64,000 nt of DNA, from NCBI GenBank assembly GCA_026129405.1, contig JAHCID010000010.1:62001-126000 (forward strand), given 5' to 3'. The position numbers and the translations under genes are program-made. The stretch comes from a bacterium. Its GTDB lineage: Bacteria > Desulfobacterota > Binatia > DP-6. Below the pieces are notes generated by a model. The model was not told where the DNA came from, ran no database searches, and saw only the letters and a list, made by a program, of their open reading frames with translations. Positions 53,800 to 61,201 of the stretch are shown here, one piece after another (position 1 is the first letter of the stretch; each line of letters begins with the position of its first letter).

Positions 53800-53817
53800 G
53801 TGTTACGCGCCTGTTTC
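53800..53817 (+). promoter_or_regulatory. Second Pho-box-like site near the porin gene
   Basis: GTGTTAC-GCGC-CTGTTTC is a 7-4-7 repeat that uses the same half-site types as the triple repeat 85 bases upstream. It lies 56 bases before the porin ATG, a plausible activator position at the -35 region. Confidence 0.5.
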
Positions 53818-53872
53818 CGTCGGGGAAATGCGGCTCCGGCGGTCGTGACCTTACGAAAGGAGCGACGAAGTC

Positions 53873-55246
53873 ATGGGGGGACGGACATGGACGGCCGTGG
53901 TCCTCGCCGCGACGGTGCTGACGGGCGCTGCGCAGGGGGAATCCAACGTCGAGCGACGCCTGCGCGAGCTCGAGGAGACGGTCAGGAGGCAGGCGGCGGA
54001 GATACAGACGCTTCGTGAGGAGCTGCATGACAGGCCGCCCGAAGCGGCGGCGCAGCCGGCGGTGCCCGCCGGGCCGACGTCGCCGAAGGTGGCCGAGGCC
54101 GAGCAGGCCATCGCGAAGCAGAAGGAGGAGGCGGTCGCCAAGGGCGCGCTGCCCGGCTGGGTCAACTACCAGATCGGCAAGGGCTTCACCTTCCAGACCG
54201 CGGACGACCGCTTCAAGCTGAGCCTCTACAACCGTCTCCAGGCCCGCTACTCCTACATCGACGGCGAGGACCTCCCCGGGCTCGACGACACCAGCGGGTT
54301 CGAGGTCCGGCGCATGAAGACCGTCTTCGAGGGCCACGCCTTCGACCCGTCCCTGCTCTTCAAGGTGCAGGTGAACTGGGTGGCGGACACGATCCTCGAG
54401 GACGCCTATCTGCACTGGATCCCGCGCAAGTACGCCGGCGTCCAGGTCGGTCAGTACAAGGTGCCGTTCAACCGCCAGCAGCTGACGTCGTCGGGCGCGC
54501 TCCAGTTCGTCGAGCGCTCGATCGCCGACAACTTCTTCACGCCGGCGCGCGACCGCGGCGTCACCCTCACGGGGAGCTGGTTCGGCGAGAAGCAGGACCT
54601 GCTCGAGTGGAACGCCGGCATCTTCAACGGCAACGGCATCAACGGCATGCCGAACGAGAACAGCGATCACATGGCGGCCGGCCGCCTGCTGTGGATGCCG
54701 CTCGGCGCGTTCAAGTACTACGTCGAGTCCGACGTCGACGACACGCCGGAGCCGCGGCTCGGTATCGGCGCCGCGTACCTCTACAACTCGCAGGCCGACA
54801 CCGGCGCCGGCAACACCGCCCGCATCCTCTCGTCCTCGCGCCTGGGCGGCGATTGGGACCCCCCGATCGACGGGCGGGTCGACGTCGTCCAGGCGACGTT
54901 CGACACGCAGCTCAAGTGGCGCGGGCTGTCGGTGCTCGGCGACTACTACTGGGCCGAGGGCGATCCGAACGACCGCTCCACGCACAGCGCGCAGGGCTAC
55001 AACACGCAGATCGGCTACTTCATCCTCCCGAAGAAGCTCGAGGCGGCGTTCCGGTGGTCGTGGGTCAACCGCGACCTCCAGACCTCACGCGCCAGCATGC
55101 GCGAGATCGGCGGCGCGCTCGGCTACTTCTTCCTCGCGCACAACCTGAAGCTCCAGGGCGACATCCGCTCGCTCCGCGAGGAGTTTCCGGGTGCACCGAG
55201 GGAGGACTCGCTGGAGTACCGGCTCCAGCTCCAGGCGATCTTCTGA
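53873..55246 (+). CDS. OprO/OprP-type phosphate-selective porin
   Basis: A 457-residue outer-membrane protein. It has a signal peptide (TAVVLAATVLTGAAQG), then an N-terminal coiled-coil segment (VERRLRELEETVRRQAAEIQ) and a beta-barrel starting GFTFQTADDRFKLSLYNRLQ. Barrel landmarks of the OprO/P family are DTSGFEVRRMKTVFEGHAF, YAGVQVGQYKVPFNRQQLTS and LQFVERSIADNFFTPARDRG. The end, LEYRLQLQAIF, has a terminal Phe as barrels require. It probably brings phosphate or polyphosphate across the outer membrane. Divergent from pstS with Pho-box-like sites between. Confidence 0.9.
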   Translation: MGGRTWTAVVLAATVLTGAAQGESNVERRLRELEETVRRQAAEIQTLREELHDRPPEAAAQPAVPAGPTSPKVAEAEQAIAKQKEEAVAKGALPGWVNYQIGKGFTFQTADDRFKLSLYNRLQARYSYIDGEDLPGLDDTSGFEVRRMKTVFEGHAFDPSLLFKVQVNWVADTILEDAYLHWIPRKYAGVQVGQYKVPFNRQQLTSSGALQFVERSIADNFFTPARDRGVTLTGSWFGEKQDLLEWNAGIFNGNGINGMPNENSDHMAAGRLLWMPLGAFKYYVESDVDDTPEPRLGIGAAYLYNSQADTGAGNTARILSSSRLGGDWDPPIDGRVDVVQATFDTQLKWRGLSVLGDYYWAEGDPNDRSTHSAQGYNTQIGYFILPKKLEAAFRWSWVNRDLQTSRASMREIGGALGYFFLAHNLKLQGDIRSLREEFPGAPREDSLEYRLQLQAIF

Positions 55247-55253
55247 CGGCGGC

Positions 55254-55285
55254 GGCCGCCGGCGCGTCTTGCCGCGCCGGCGGCC
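55254..55285 (+). terminator. Strong hairpin after the porin gene
   Basis: A perfect 13-bp stem (GGCCGCCGGCGCG / CGCGCCGGCGGCC) with a six-base loop begins eight bases after the porin stop. There is no U-tract, but the stem is among the strongest in the window and sits at the expected end of the transcript. Confidence 0.6.
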
Positions 55286-55303
55286 ACCGCCGATGATGCC
55301 GGC

Positions 55304-56191
55304 ATGCGAGTCGGCGTCGTCGGTCTCGGGATCATGGGCGCGCCCATGGCGCGCAACTGCCTGCGCGCGGGACACGCGGTCACGGTACACACCCGCACGC
55401 GCGCGCGGGCGGTGCCGCTGCTCGACGAGGGCGCGGTCTGGGCCGACGATGCGGCCGCCGTCGCGCGCGCGGCCGACGTGGTGATCACCTGTCTGCCGGA
55501 CGGACCCGACGTCGCGCAGGTCGTGTGCGGTGCGAACGGCGTCCTCGCGGGGGCGGCGGGGCCCCTCGTCGTCGTCGACACCAGCACCATCGCGCCGGCC
55601 ATCGCGCGCGACCTCGCCGCGCGATGTGCGGGGCACGCCGTCGACTTCCTCGATGCCCCGGTGTCGGGCGGCGACAAGGGTGCGATCGCCGGCACGCTGT
55701 CGATCATGGTCGGCGGCGACGCCGCGGCGTTGGAGCGCGCGCGGCCCGTGCTCCAGGCGATCGGCAGGACCATCACGCACATGGGCGGGCCGGGGCAGGG
55801 GCAGATGACGAAGCTGGTGAACCAGGTCGTCGGTGCGTGCACGTTGGCGGCGGTCGCCGAGGGCGTGCACCTCGCGGCGCGCGCGGGGCTCGATCCGGAC
55901 GCGGTGGTGGCGGCGGTCGGGAGCGGCGCGGCGTCCTCGTGGATGATGCAGCACCTCGCGCCACGCATGCAGCGTCACGACTTCGCGCCGGGGTTCATGG
56001 TGCGGCTCCAGCAGAAGGACCTGCGCCTCGCGCTCGCCGCGGCGGCCGACGTCGGGGCGCCGCTGCCGGCAACGGCGCTCGTGCAGCAGCTCTTCGCCGC
56101 CGTCGAGGCGCAGGGCGGCAGCGACCTCGGCACGCAGGCGCTGGTCTCGGCGCTGGAGGCGCTCGCGGGCGTGCCCCTGCACTCCGCTTGA
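55304..56191 (+). CDS. Beta-hydroxyacid dehydrogenase (3-hydroxyisobutyrate dehydrogenase-like)
   Basis: A 295-residue NAD(P)-dependent dehydrogenase. It has N-terminal VGVVGLGIMGAPMARNCLRA, a substrate-binding loop DFLDAPVSGGDKGAIAGTLS, and the catalytic lysine in GPGQGQMTKLVNQVVGACTL; the family usually has KxxNN, here KLVNQ. It oxidises a 3-hydroxyacid such as 3-hydroxyisobutyrate or tartronate semialdehyde; which one is not visible. It is followed 31 bases later by an LLM oxidoreductase on the same strand. Confidence 0.88.
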   Translation: MRVGVVGLGIMGAPMARNCLRAGHAVTVHTRTRARAVPLLDEGAVWADDAAAVARAADVVITCLPDGPDVAQVVCGANGVLAGAAGPLVVVDTSTIAPAIARDLAARCAGHAVDFLDAPVSGGDKGAIAGTLSIMVGGDAAALERARPVLQAIGRTITHMGGPGQGQMTKLVNQVVGACTLAAVAEGVHLAARAGLDPDAVVAAVGSGAASSWMMQHLAPRMQRHDFAPGFMVRLQQKDLRLALAAAADVGAPLPATALVQQLFAAVEAQGGSDLGTQALVSALEALAGVPLHSA

Positions 56192-56222
56192 CCGCACTGC
56201 GCGCGGTCGAGTACCCGGCCGC

Positions 56223-57242
56223 ATGCAGCTCGACACCGGTCTCAGCCTGAGCGACATCCGTGTGGCGGGGGAGCAGGCGCGCGCCGCCGAGGCGTTCGGC
56301 TGGGACGGCGTCTGGACGGCGGAAGCGGGGCACGACCCCTTCCTCCCGTGCGTCGCCGCGGCGACGGCGACCGAGCGCGTCTCGATCGGCACCAACATCG
56401 CCGTCGCGTTCCCGCGCAGCCCGCTGGTGCACGCGCAGATGGCGTGGGACCTCCAGGCGCTGTCGCGCGGCCGCTTCGTCCTCGGCCTCGGCACCCAGGT
56501 GAAGGGACACAACGAGCGCCGCTACTCGACGAAATGGACGCCGCCGGGGCCGCGCCTGCGCGAGATGATCCAGCTGATCCGGCACATCTGGGACGTCTGG
56601 CAGAACGGCACGCGGCCGCACTTCGCCGGCGAGCACTACCAGTTCAGCCTGATGACGCCGTTCTTCAGCCCCGGGCCGATCGAGTGGCCGAAGATCCCGA
56701 TCTACATCGCCGGCGTGAACCCGTACGTGCTGCGGCTCGCCGGCGAGCTCTGCGACGGCCTCCATGCCCATCCGTTCCACTCCGCGAAGTACCTCCGCGA
56801 GACCGTGCTCCCGAACGTCGAGGCGGGCGCCCGCAAGACGGGCCGGCAGCGCAGCGACTGTGCCATCGCCACGACCGGGTTCGTCATCAGCGGCCGCACG
56901 CGCGACGACTTCGGCCCTGCGCGCGCGCTCGTGCGCCAGCAGATCTCCTTCTACGCGTCGACGCGCGCCTATGCTCCGGTGCTCGAGGCGCACGGCTGGG
57001 GCGATCTCTCCCGGCGTCTCGGCGAGAAGGCCGCGACCGGCGACTGGGGCGGCATGGCCGAGCTCGTCACCGACGAGATGCTGGCCGTGTATGCGACGGA
57101 AGGCACGTGGGACGAGCTGCCCGGTCTGCTGAAGCGGAAGTACGACGGCCTCGTCGACCGCCTCGGACTCTACGCGATGCCGGGCATCCTCCCCGAGGGC
57201 ACGGCGCTGGGTGAGCTCGTGCGGGCGATCCGAACCGCCTGA
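56223..57242 (+). CDS. LLM-class F420-type oxidoreductase (TIGR03617-like)
   Basis: A 339-residue luciferase-like protein: WDGVWTAEAGHDPFLPCVAA, VSIGTNIAVAFPRSPLVHAQ, LQALSRGRFVLGLGTQVKGH and the KIPIYIAGVNPYVLRLAGEL block. The HNERRYSTKW segment after the glycine-rich motif is typical of F420-linked members of the TIGR03617 type. Substrate unknown. Likely co-transcribed with the upstream dehydrogenase. It is the third LLM gene in the window and not closely similar to the first two. Confidence 0.87.
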   Translation: MQLDTGLSLSDIRVAGEQARAAEAFGWDGVWTAEAGHDPFLPCVAAATATERVSIGTNIAVAFPRSPLVHAQMAWDLQALSRGRFVLGLGTQVKGHNERRYSTKWTPPGPRLREMIQLIRHIWDVWQNGTRPHFAGEHYQFSLMTPFFSPGPIEWPKIPIYIAGVNPYVLRLAGELCDGLHAHPFHSAKYLRETVLPNVEAGARKTGRQRSDCAIATTGFVISGRTRDDFGPARALVRQQISFYASTRAYAPVLEAHGWGDLSRRLGEKAATGDWGGMAELVTDEMLAVYATEGTWDELPGLLKRKYDGLVDRLGLYAMPGILPEGTALGELVRAIRTA

Positions 57243-57246
57243 CGGG

Positions 57247-57822
57247 TCAGCGGCGAAAGGGCAGCAGCGCCGGCACGCGCTCGGCATAGCGCTCCCACCT
57301 GGCGCCGAGCGCCTCGTGCAGGACGCGGTCCTCGAGCCGCACCTTCACGCCGACGCCGACGCCCAGCCCGATCGCCGCGCACAGCACCGCCCACGAGGGA
57401 TGCGCCAGCAGCGTCCCGACGGCGAGCAGCACGATCGCCAGATACAGCGGATGCCGCACGACGCGGTAGGCGCCGTCGGTGACCAGGCGGTGGTCGTCGC
57501 GCACGGTCACCACCGCCGACCAGTGGCGTCCGAGCGTGCGCCGTGCATGCAGGTGCAAGGCGAGCCCGGCGGCGACGAGGCCGAGGCCGAGGAGCGCCGG
57601 CAGCGGGTGGAACGCCAGCCGCCCGCCGCTCGCCCGCTCGAGCCAGGCCATGCCGGCCAGCAGCAGCGCGAAGAGCACGCCGCGCACCGCCGCCGGCGGG
57701 TTCCAGCTGCGCACCTGCGCCGCCCCCACCACCGGGACGCGCCGCGCCTGACGGAACGTGTCCACCGCGAGCACCACCCAGGCCGCCACGAGGAGCGCGT
57801 CCGTACCCTGCGCCGCCGTCAC
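57247..57822 (-). CDS. ICMT/PEMT-like membrane methyltransferase family protein
   Basis: A membrane protein of about 191 residues with four to five hydrophobic helices. The C-terminal signature is DGAYRVVRHPLYLAIVLLAV followed by EDRVLHEALGARWERYAERV, as in isoprenylcysteine carboxyl-methyltransferase-like and phospholipid methyltransferase-like proteins. Bacterial members are largely uncharacterised. The GTG start precedes the first helix (DALLVAAWVVLAVDTF); an ATG 24 codons upstream would add a basic tail and crowd the divergent def promoter. Confidence 0.75.
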   Translation of the reverse strand: MTAAQGTDALLVAAWVVLAVDTFRQARRVPVVGAAQVRSWNPPAAVRGVLFALLLAGMAWLERASGGRLAFHPLPALLGLGLVAAGLALHLHARRTLGRHWSAVVTVRDDHRLVTDGAYRVVRHPLYLAIVLLAVGTLLAHPSWAVLCAAIGLGVGVGVKVRLEDRVLHEALGARWERYAERVPALLPFRR

Positions 57823-57911
57823 CGCCCGCCGCCTAGACCGTCGTCGGGACGGCGTCAAACCATACGGGCTCGGTTGCCACCGCGGACCGGCCATGGAACA
57901 CCCGAAGGATC

Positions 57912-58448
57912 ATGGCCGTGCTGAAGGTCGCGCATCTCGGACATCCCATCCTGCGTCTGGTCGCGGAGCCCGTGCCGCCCGCGGCGATCGGCTCGCGCGA
58001 GATCCAGCAGCTGATCGACGACATGCTCGACACCATGGAGGACGAGGACGGCGCCGGCCTGGCTGCGCCGCAGGTGCACGTGTCGAAGCGCATCGTCATC
58101 TACGGCGTGCGCCACAATCCGCGCTATCCCGACGCCGACGACGTGCCGCTGACGGTCCTCGTGAACCCCGTCGTCAGCCCGGTCGGCACCGCGCAGGAGG
58201 AGGGCTGGGAGGGCTGCCTCAGCGTGCCCGACCTCCGCGGCATGGTGCCGCGCTTCACGCGCGTGACGGTCGAGGCGCTCGGGCGCGACGGCGAGCCGCT
58301 GCGCTTCACGGCCGAGGACTTCCACGCCCGCGTCGTGCAGCACGAGTGCGATCACCTCGACGGCAAGGTCTACCTCGACCGCATGCCGTCGATGGACACG
58401 CTGACGTTCCTCCCCGAGTTCCATCGCTACTGGCTGCGCCGCGAGTGA
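57912..58448 (+). CDS. def: Peptide deformylase
   Basis: Deformylase removes the formyl group from new proteins. The 178-residue enzyme has all three motifs: EDGAGLAAPQV, EGCLSVP with the metal cysteine C102, and QHECDHLDG with H144 and H148 around the catalytic glutamate. The usual downstream partner fmt is absent; instead the stop overlaps the thiO start (GTGA). The frame and length are normal. Confidence 0.97.
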   Translation: MAVLKVAHLGHPILRLVAEPVPPAAIGSREIQQLIDDMLDTMEDEDGAGLAAPQVHVSKRIVIYGVRHNPRYPDADDVPLTVLVNPVVSPVGTAQEEGWEGCLSVPDLRGMVPRFTRVTVEALGRDGEPLRFTAEDFHARVVQHECDHLDGKVYLDRMPSMDTLTFLPEFHRYWLRRE

Positions 58449-59566
58449 GCGCGAGCGGCGCCGACGTCGTCGTGCTGGGCGGCGGGATCGTCGGCTGCGC
58501 GATCGCACGCGAGCTGGCGCGGCGGGGTGCGGACGTCGTCGTCGTCGAGCGCGGCGAGCCGGCGGCGGAGGCGACGCGGGCTGCCGCCGGGATGGTCGCG
58601 CCGCAGGCCGAGACCGACGCGGCGGGGCCGGTGCTCCGCCTCGGCGTCGCGAGCCGCGACCGCTACCCCGCATGGGTCACGGCGATCGAGGCCGAGAGCG
58701 GCATCGACGTCGCGTTCCGCACCGACGGCATCCTCTACGTCGCGCGCTGGCCGGGCGACGCGCGCGTGCTGGCGGCGCGCGCCCGATGGCAGCGTGCCGC
58801 GGGCCTGCGCGTCCGGCAGGTGAGCGCGGCGGCCGCGCGGCGCCGCGTGCCGGCGTTGCCGCGCGACCTGCCGCTCGCGCTGCATTTCCCCGACGACCAT
58901 CGCGTCGACAACGAGCGCCTCGGGGCAGCGGTGGCGCGTGCGGCGGAGCGGGCGGGCGTCCGCCTGCGGACGCACACGGCGGTGCGCGCGATTCGCGCCC
59001 GGCGGGGTACCGTCGTCGGCATCGACACCGATCGGGGTCGCCTGGAAGCGCGCGCGGTGGTGAATGCGGCGGGTGCCTGGGCCGCTCGCATCGCACTGCC
59101 GCGCGGCAGCGCGGCGCCGCCGGTGTTCCCGGTCCGCGGGCAGATGCTCGTGCTGCATGCGCCGGGCGCGCTGCCGCTGCCGCTCTACTCGCGGCGCGTG
59201 TACCTCGTGCCGCGCCTCGACGGCCGCATCCTCGTCGGGGCCACGCGCGAGCCGGCCGAGCTCGACAAGCGGGTGACGCTGGCCGGCGCCGCGACGCTCC
59301 TCGCCGCGGCCCATGCGCTCGTGCCGGGACTCGGAGCCGCGGCCCTGGTCGGCCATTGGGCGGGGCTGCGCCCGGGCACGCCCGACGGACGGCCGATCCT
59401 CGGCCCCGCGCCCGATCTCGCGGGACTGTGGCTCGCGACCGGGCACTACCGGCACGGCATCCTGCTCGCGCCGGCGACGGCCGAGGCGATCGCCGACCTG
59501 GTGACCGGCGGTCGCACGGCGCTGCCGATCGTCGGCATGGCGCCGCGGCGCTTCGCGCGGGGCTAG
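58445..59566 (+). CDS. thiO: Glycine oxidase ThiO-like FAD enzyme
   Basis: A 373-residue FAD amino-acid oxidase of the DAO family: DVVVLGGGIVGCAIARELAR, ERGEPAAEATRAAAGMVAPQ, VVNAAGAWAARIALP and FPVRGQMLVLHAPG. It ends with HWAGLRPGTPDGRPILGPAP and ATGHYRHGILLAPATAEAIA. The GMVAPQ and GHYRHGILLAP blocks are typical of ThiO, which makes the glycine imine for thiazole synthesis. No other thiamine genes are nearby, so a related amine oxidase is possible. It ends overlapping the converging rng gene by four bases. Confidence 0.85.
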   Translation: MSASGADVVVLGGGIVGCAIARELARRGADVVVVERGEPAAEATRAAAGMVAPQAETDAAGPVLRLGVASRDRYPAWVTAIEAESGIDVAFRTDGILYVARWPGDARVLAARARWQRAAGLRVRQVSAAAARRRVPALPRDLPLALHFPDDHRVDNERLGAAVARAAERAGVRLRTHTAVRAIRARRGTVVGIDTDRGRLEARAVVNAAGAWAARIALPRGSAAPPVFPVRGQMLVLHAPGALPLPLYSRRVYLVPRLDGRILVGATREPAELDKRVTLAGAATLLAAAHALVPGLGAAALVGHWAGLRPGTPDGRPILGPAPDLAGLWLATGHYRHGILLAPATAEAIADLVTGGRTALPIVGMAPRRFARG

Positions 59567-61200
59567 CGGACGACGACCTGCACGGCGCCGCGCTCGAGCG
59601 AGGCGTCGCCCTCGAGCACGATCTCCGTGCCGAGCCGCTTCTCGACCGCCGCGACGGTCGTCGTACGGTGGAGGGCGAGGAACTCGGCGACGTCCGGCGG
59701 CACGCGCAGCGCCAGGATCGTCCGCTCGGTGCGGCCCACGACCTCGCGCTGGAGGCGGCGGAGCGCGTCGTAGGCGAGCGTCTCGGCCGAGCGCTCGCGC
59801 CCATGGCCGTCGCAGTGCGGGCAGGGTGCGGTGAGCAGCTGCTCGAGGCTCTCGCGCGTCCGCTTGCGTGTCATCTGGACCAGCCCGAGCTCCGAGATGC
59901 GCAGCACGTTCGAGCGCGCCTTGTCCTTGCGCATCGCCTCCTGGAGCGCGTCGAACACCTTCTTGCGGTTCGCCAGCTTCTCCATGTCGATGAAGTCGAT
60001 GACGATGATGCCGCCGATGTTGCGCAGGCGGAGCTGCTGCACGACCTGCTTCGCGGCCTCGAGGTTCGTGCGCAGGACGGTCTCTTCCTGGTCCGTCTTG
60101 CCGACGTAGCGGCCGGTGTTGACGTCGACGGTGGTCAGCGATTCGGTCTGATCGAAGATCAGGTAGCCGCCCGACTTGAGCCAGACGCGCCGGTCGAGCG
60201 CGCGCACGATCTTGGTCTCGACGCCGTGCTGGTCGAACAGCGGCGTCGAGCCCTCGTAGTGGTGCACGCGCGAGGTGAGGCGCGGCATCGTGGCTTCGAC
60301 GAACTCGACGACGCGCGCATGGTCGTCGGGGTCGTCGACCACGAGCCGCTCGACGTCGGAGGTGAACAGGTCGCGCACCGTGCGCAGCGGCAGGTCGAGA
60401 TCCTGGTGGATCAGCGACGGGGCGGTGGCGCCGTCGGCGACCTTCTGGACGTGGCTCCAGAGGCGGGTGAGGAAGCGCACGTCGTCGTGGATGTCGCGCT
60501 TGGTCGCGCCCTCGCAGGCGGTGCGCACGATGAGGCCGCCCTCGGCGGGGCGCTCGGCCTCGACGATCTCGCGCAGGCGGTCACGCTCGGCCGGGTCCTC
60601 GATGCGCCGCGAGATGCCGATGTGGCGCGTGCCCGGCATGTACACGAGGTGACGGCCGGGTAGGGAGATGTGCGCCGTCACGCGGGCGCCCTTCGTCCCC
60701 ATCGGCTCCTTCGCGACCTGGACCAGCAGCTCCTCGCCCTTCTTGAGACGCTCCTCGATGGGCGGCAGCGGGACGCGGCGGCGCGGCGGCCGGCCGTCCT
60801 CGCTCTCGCCCTCGGGATCGGCCTCGCCCTCGGCGCGGGCGGCGGGCTCGGCGGCGTCGCCGTCGGGCGCCGGCTCGGGCGGGTAGGCGGCGGCCGGCTC
60901 CGCGGCCGGCTCGGGCGCGGTCTCGTCGGCGAGGACCGCGTCGTCCTGAGCGATCTGCGGCGGCAGCGTCTCGGGCAGCGCGAGATCGGAGACGTGCAGG
61001 AACGCCGCCTTCTCGAGTCCGATGTCGAGGAACGCGGCCTGCATGCCGGGCAGCACGCGGACGACCTTGCCCTTGTAGATGTTGCCGGCGATGCCGCGCT
61101 CGTGGTGGCGCTCGATGTGCAGCTCGACGAGCGTCGTGTCTTCGAGCACGGCCACCCGCGTCTCCCAGCGGGCCGCGTTGATCAGGATCTGCTTGTGCAC
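59563..61200 (-). CDS. rng: Ribonuclease G/E family endoribonuclease
   Basis: A 545-residue RNase G-type enzyme without the long RNase E scaffold tail. The S1 domain (ERGIAGNIYKGKVVRVLPGM, AAFLDIGLEKAAFLHVSD) is interrupted at about residues 80-150 by an acidic Ala/Pro/Glu-rich insert, as in some deltaproteobacterial members. The catalytic core has FDQTESLTTVDVNTGRYVG and NIGGIIVIDFIDME with its aspartates. The zinc-link is CPHCDGHGRERS. A GTG start follows one base after the end of the radical SAM gene, so the two are co-transcribed. Confidence 0.94.
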   Translation of the reverse strand: MHKQILINAARWETRVAVLEDTTLVELHIERHHERGIAGNIYKGKVVRVLPGMQAAFLDIGLEKAAFLHVSDLALPETLPPQIAQDDAVLADETAPEPAAEPAAAYPPEPAPDGDAAEPAARAEGEADPEGESEDGRPPRRRVPLPPIEERLKKGEELLVQVAKEPMGTKGARVTAHISLPGRHLVYMPGTRHIGISRRIEDPAERDRLREIVEAERPAEGGLIVRTACEGATKRDIHDDVRFLTRLWSHVQKVADGATAPSLIHQDLDLPLRTVRDLFTSDVERLVVDDPDDHARVVEFVEATMPRLTSRVHHYEGSTPLFDQHGVETKIVRALDRRVWLKSGGYLIFDQTESLTTVDVNTGRYVGKTDQEETVLRTNLEAAKQVVQQLRLRNIGGIIVIDFIDMEKLANRKKVFDALQEAMRKDKARSNVLRISELGLVQMTRKRTRESLEQLLTAPCPHCDGHGRERSAETLAYDALRRLQREVVGRTERTILALRVPPDVAEFLALHRTTTVAAVEKRLGTEIVLEGDASLERGAVQVVVR

Positions 61201-61201
61201 G

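Larger units (their letters stand above)
53541..53872. other. Divergent pstS-porin spacer
   Basis: The 332-base spacer holds no gene. Its left half is GC-rich with no clear signals. The part at about 53700-53830 is AT-richer and carries two Pho-box-like clusters, listed separately. A ribosome-binding site AAAGGAG for the porin lies at its right end. No convincing -10 box was found for pstS. Confidence 0.6.
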
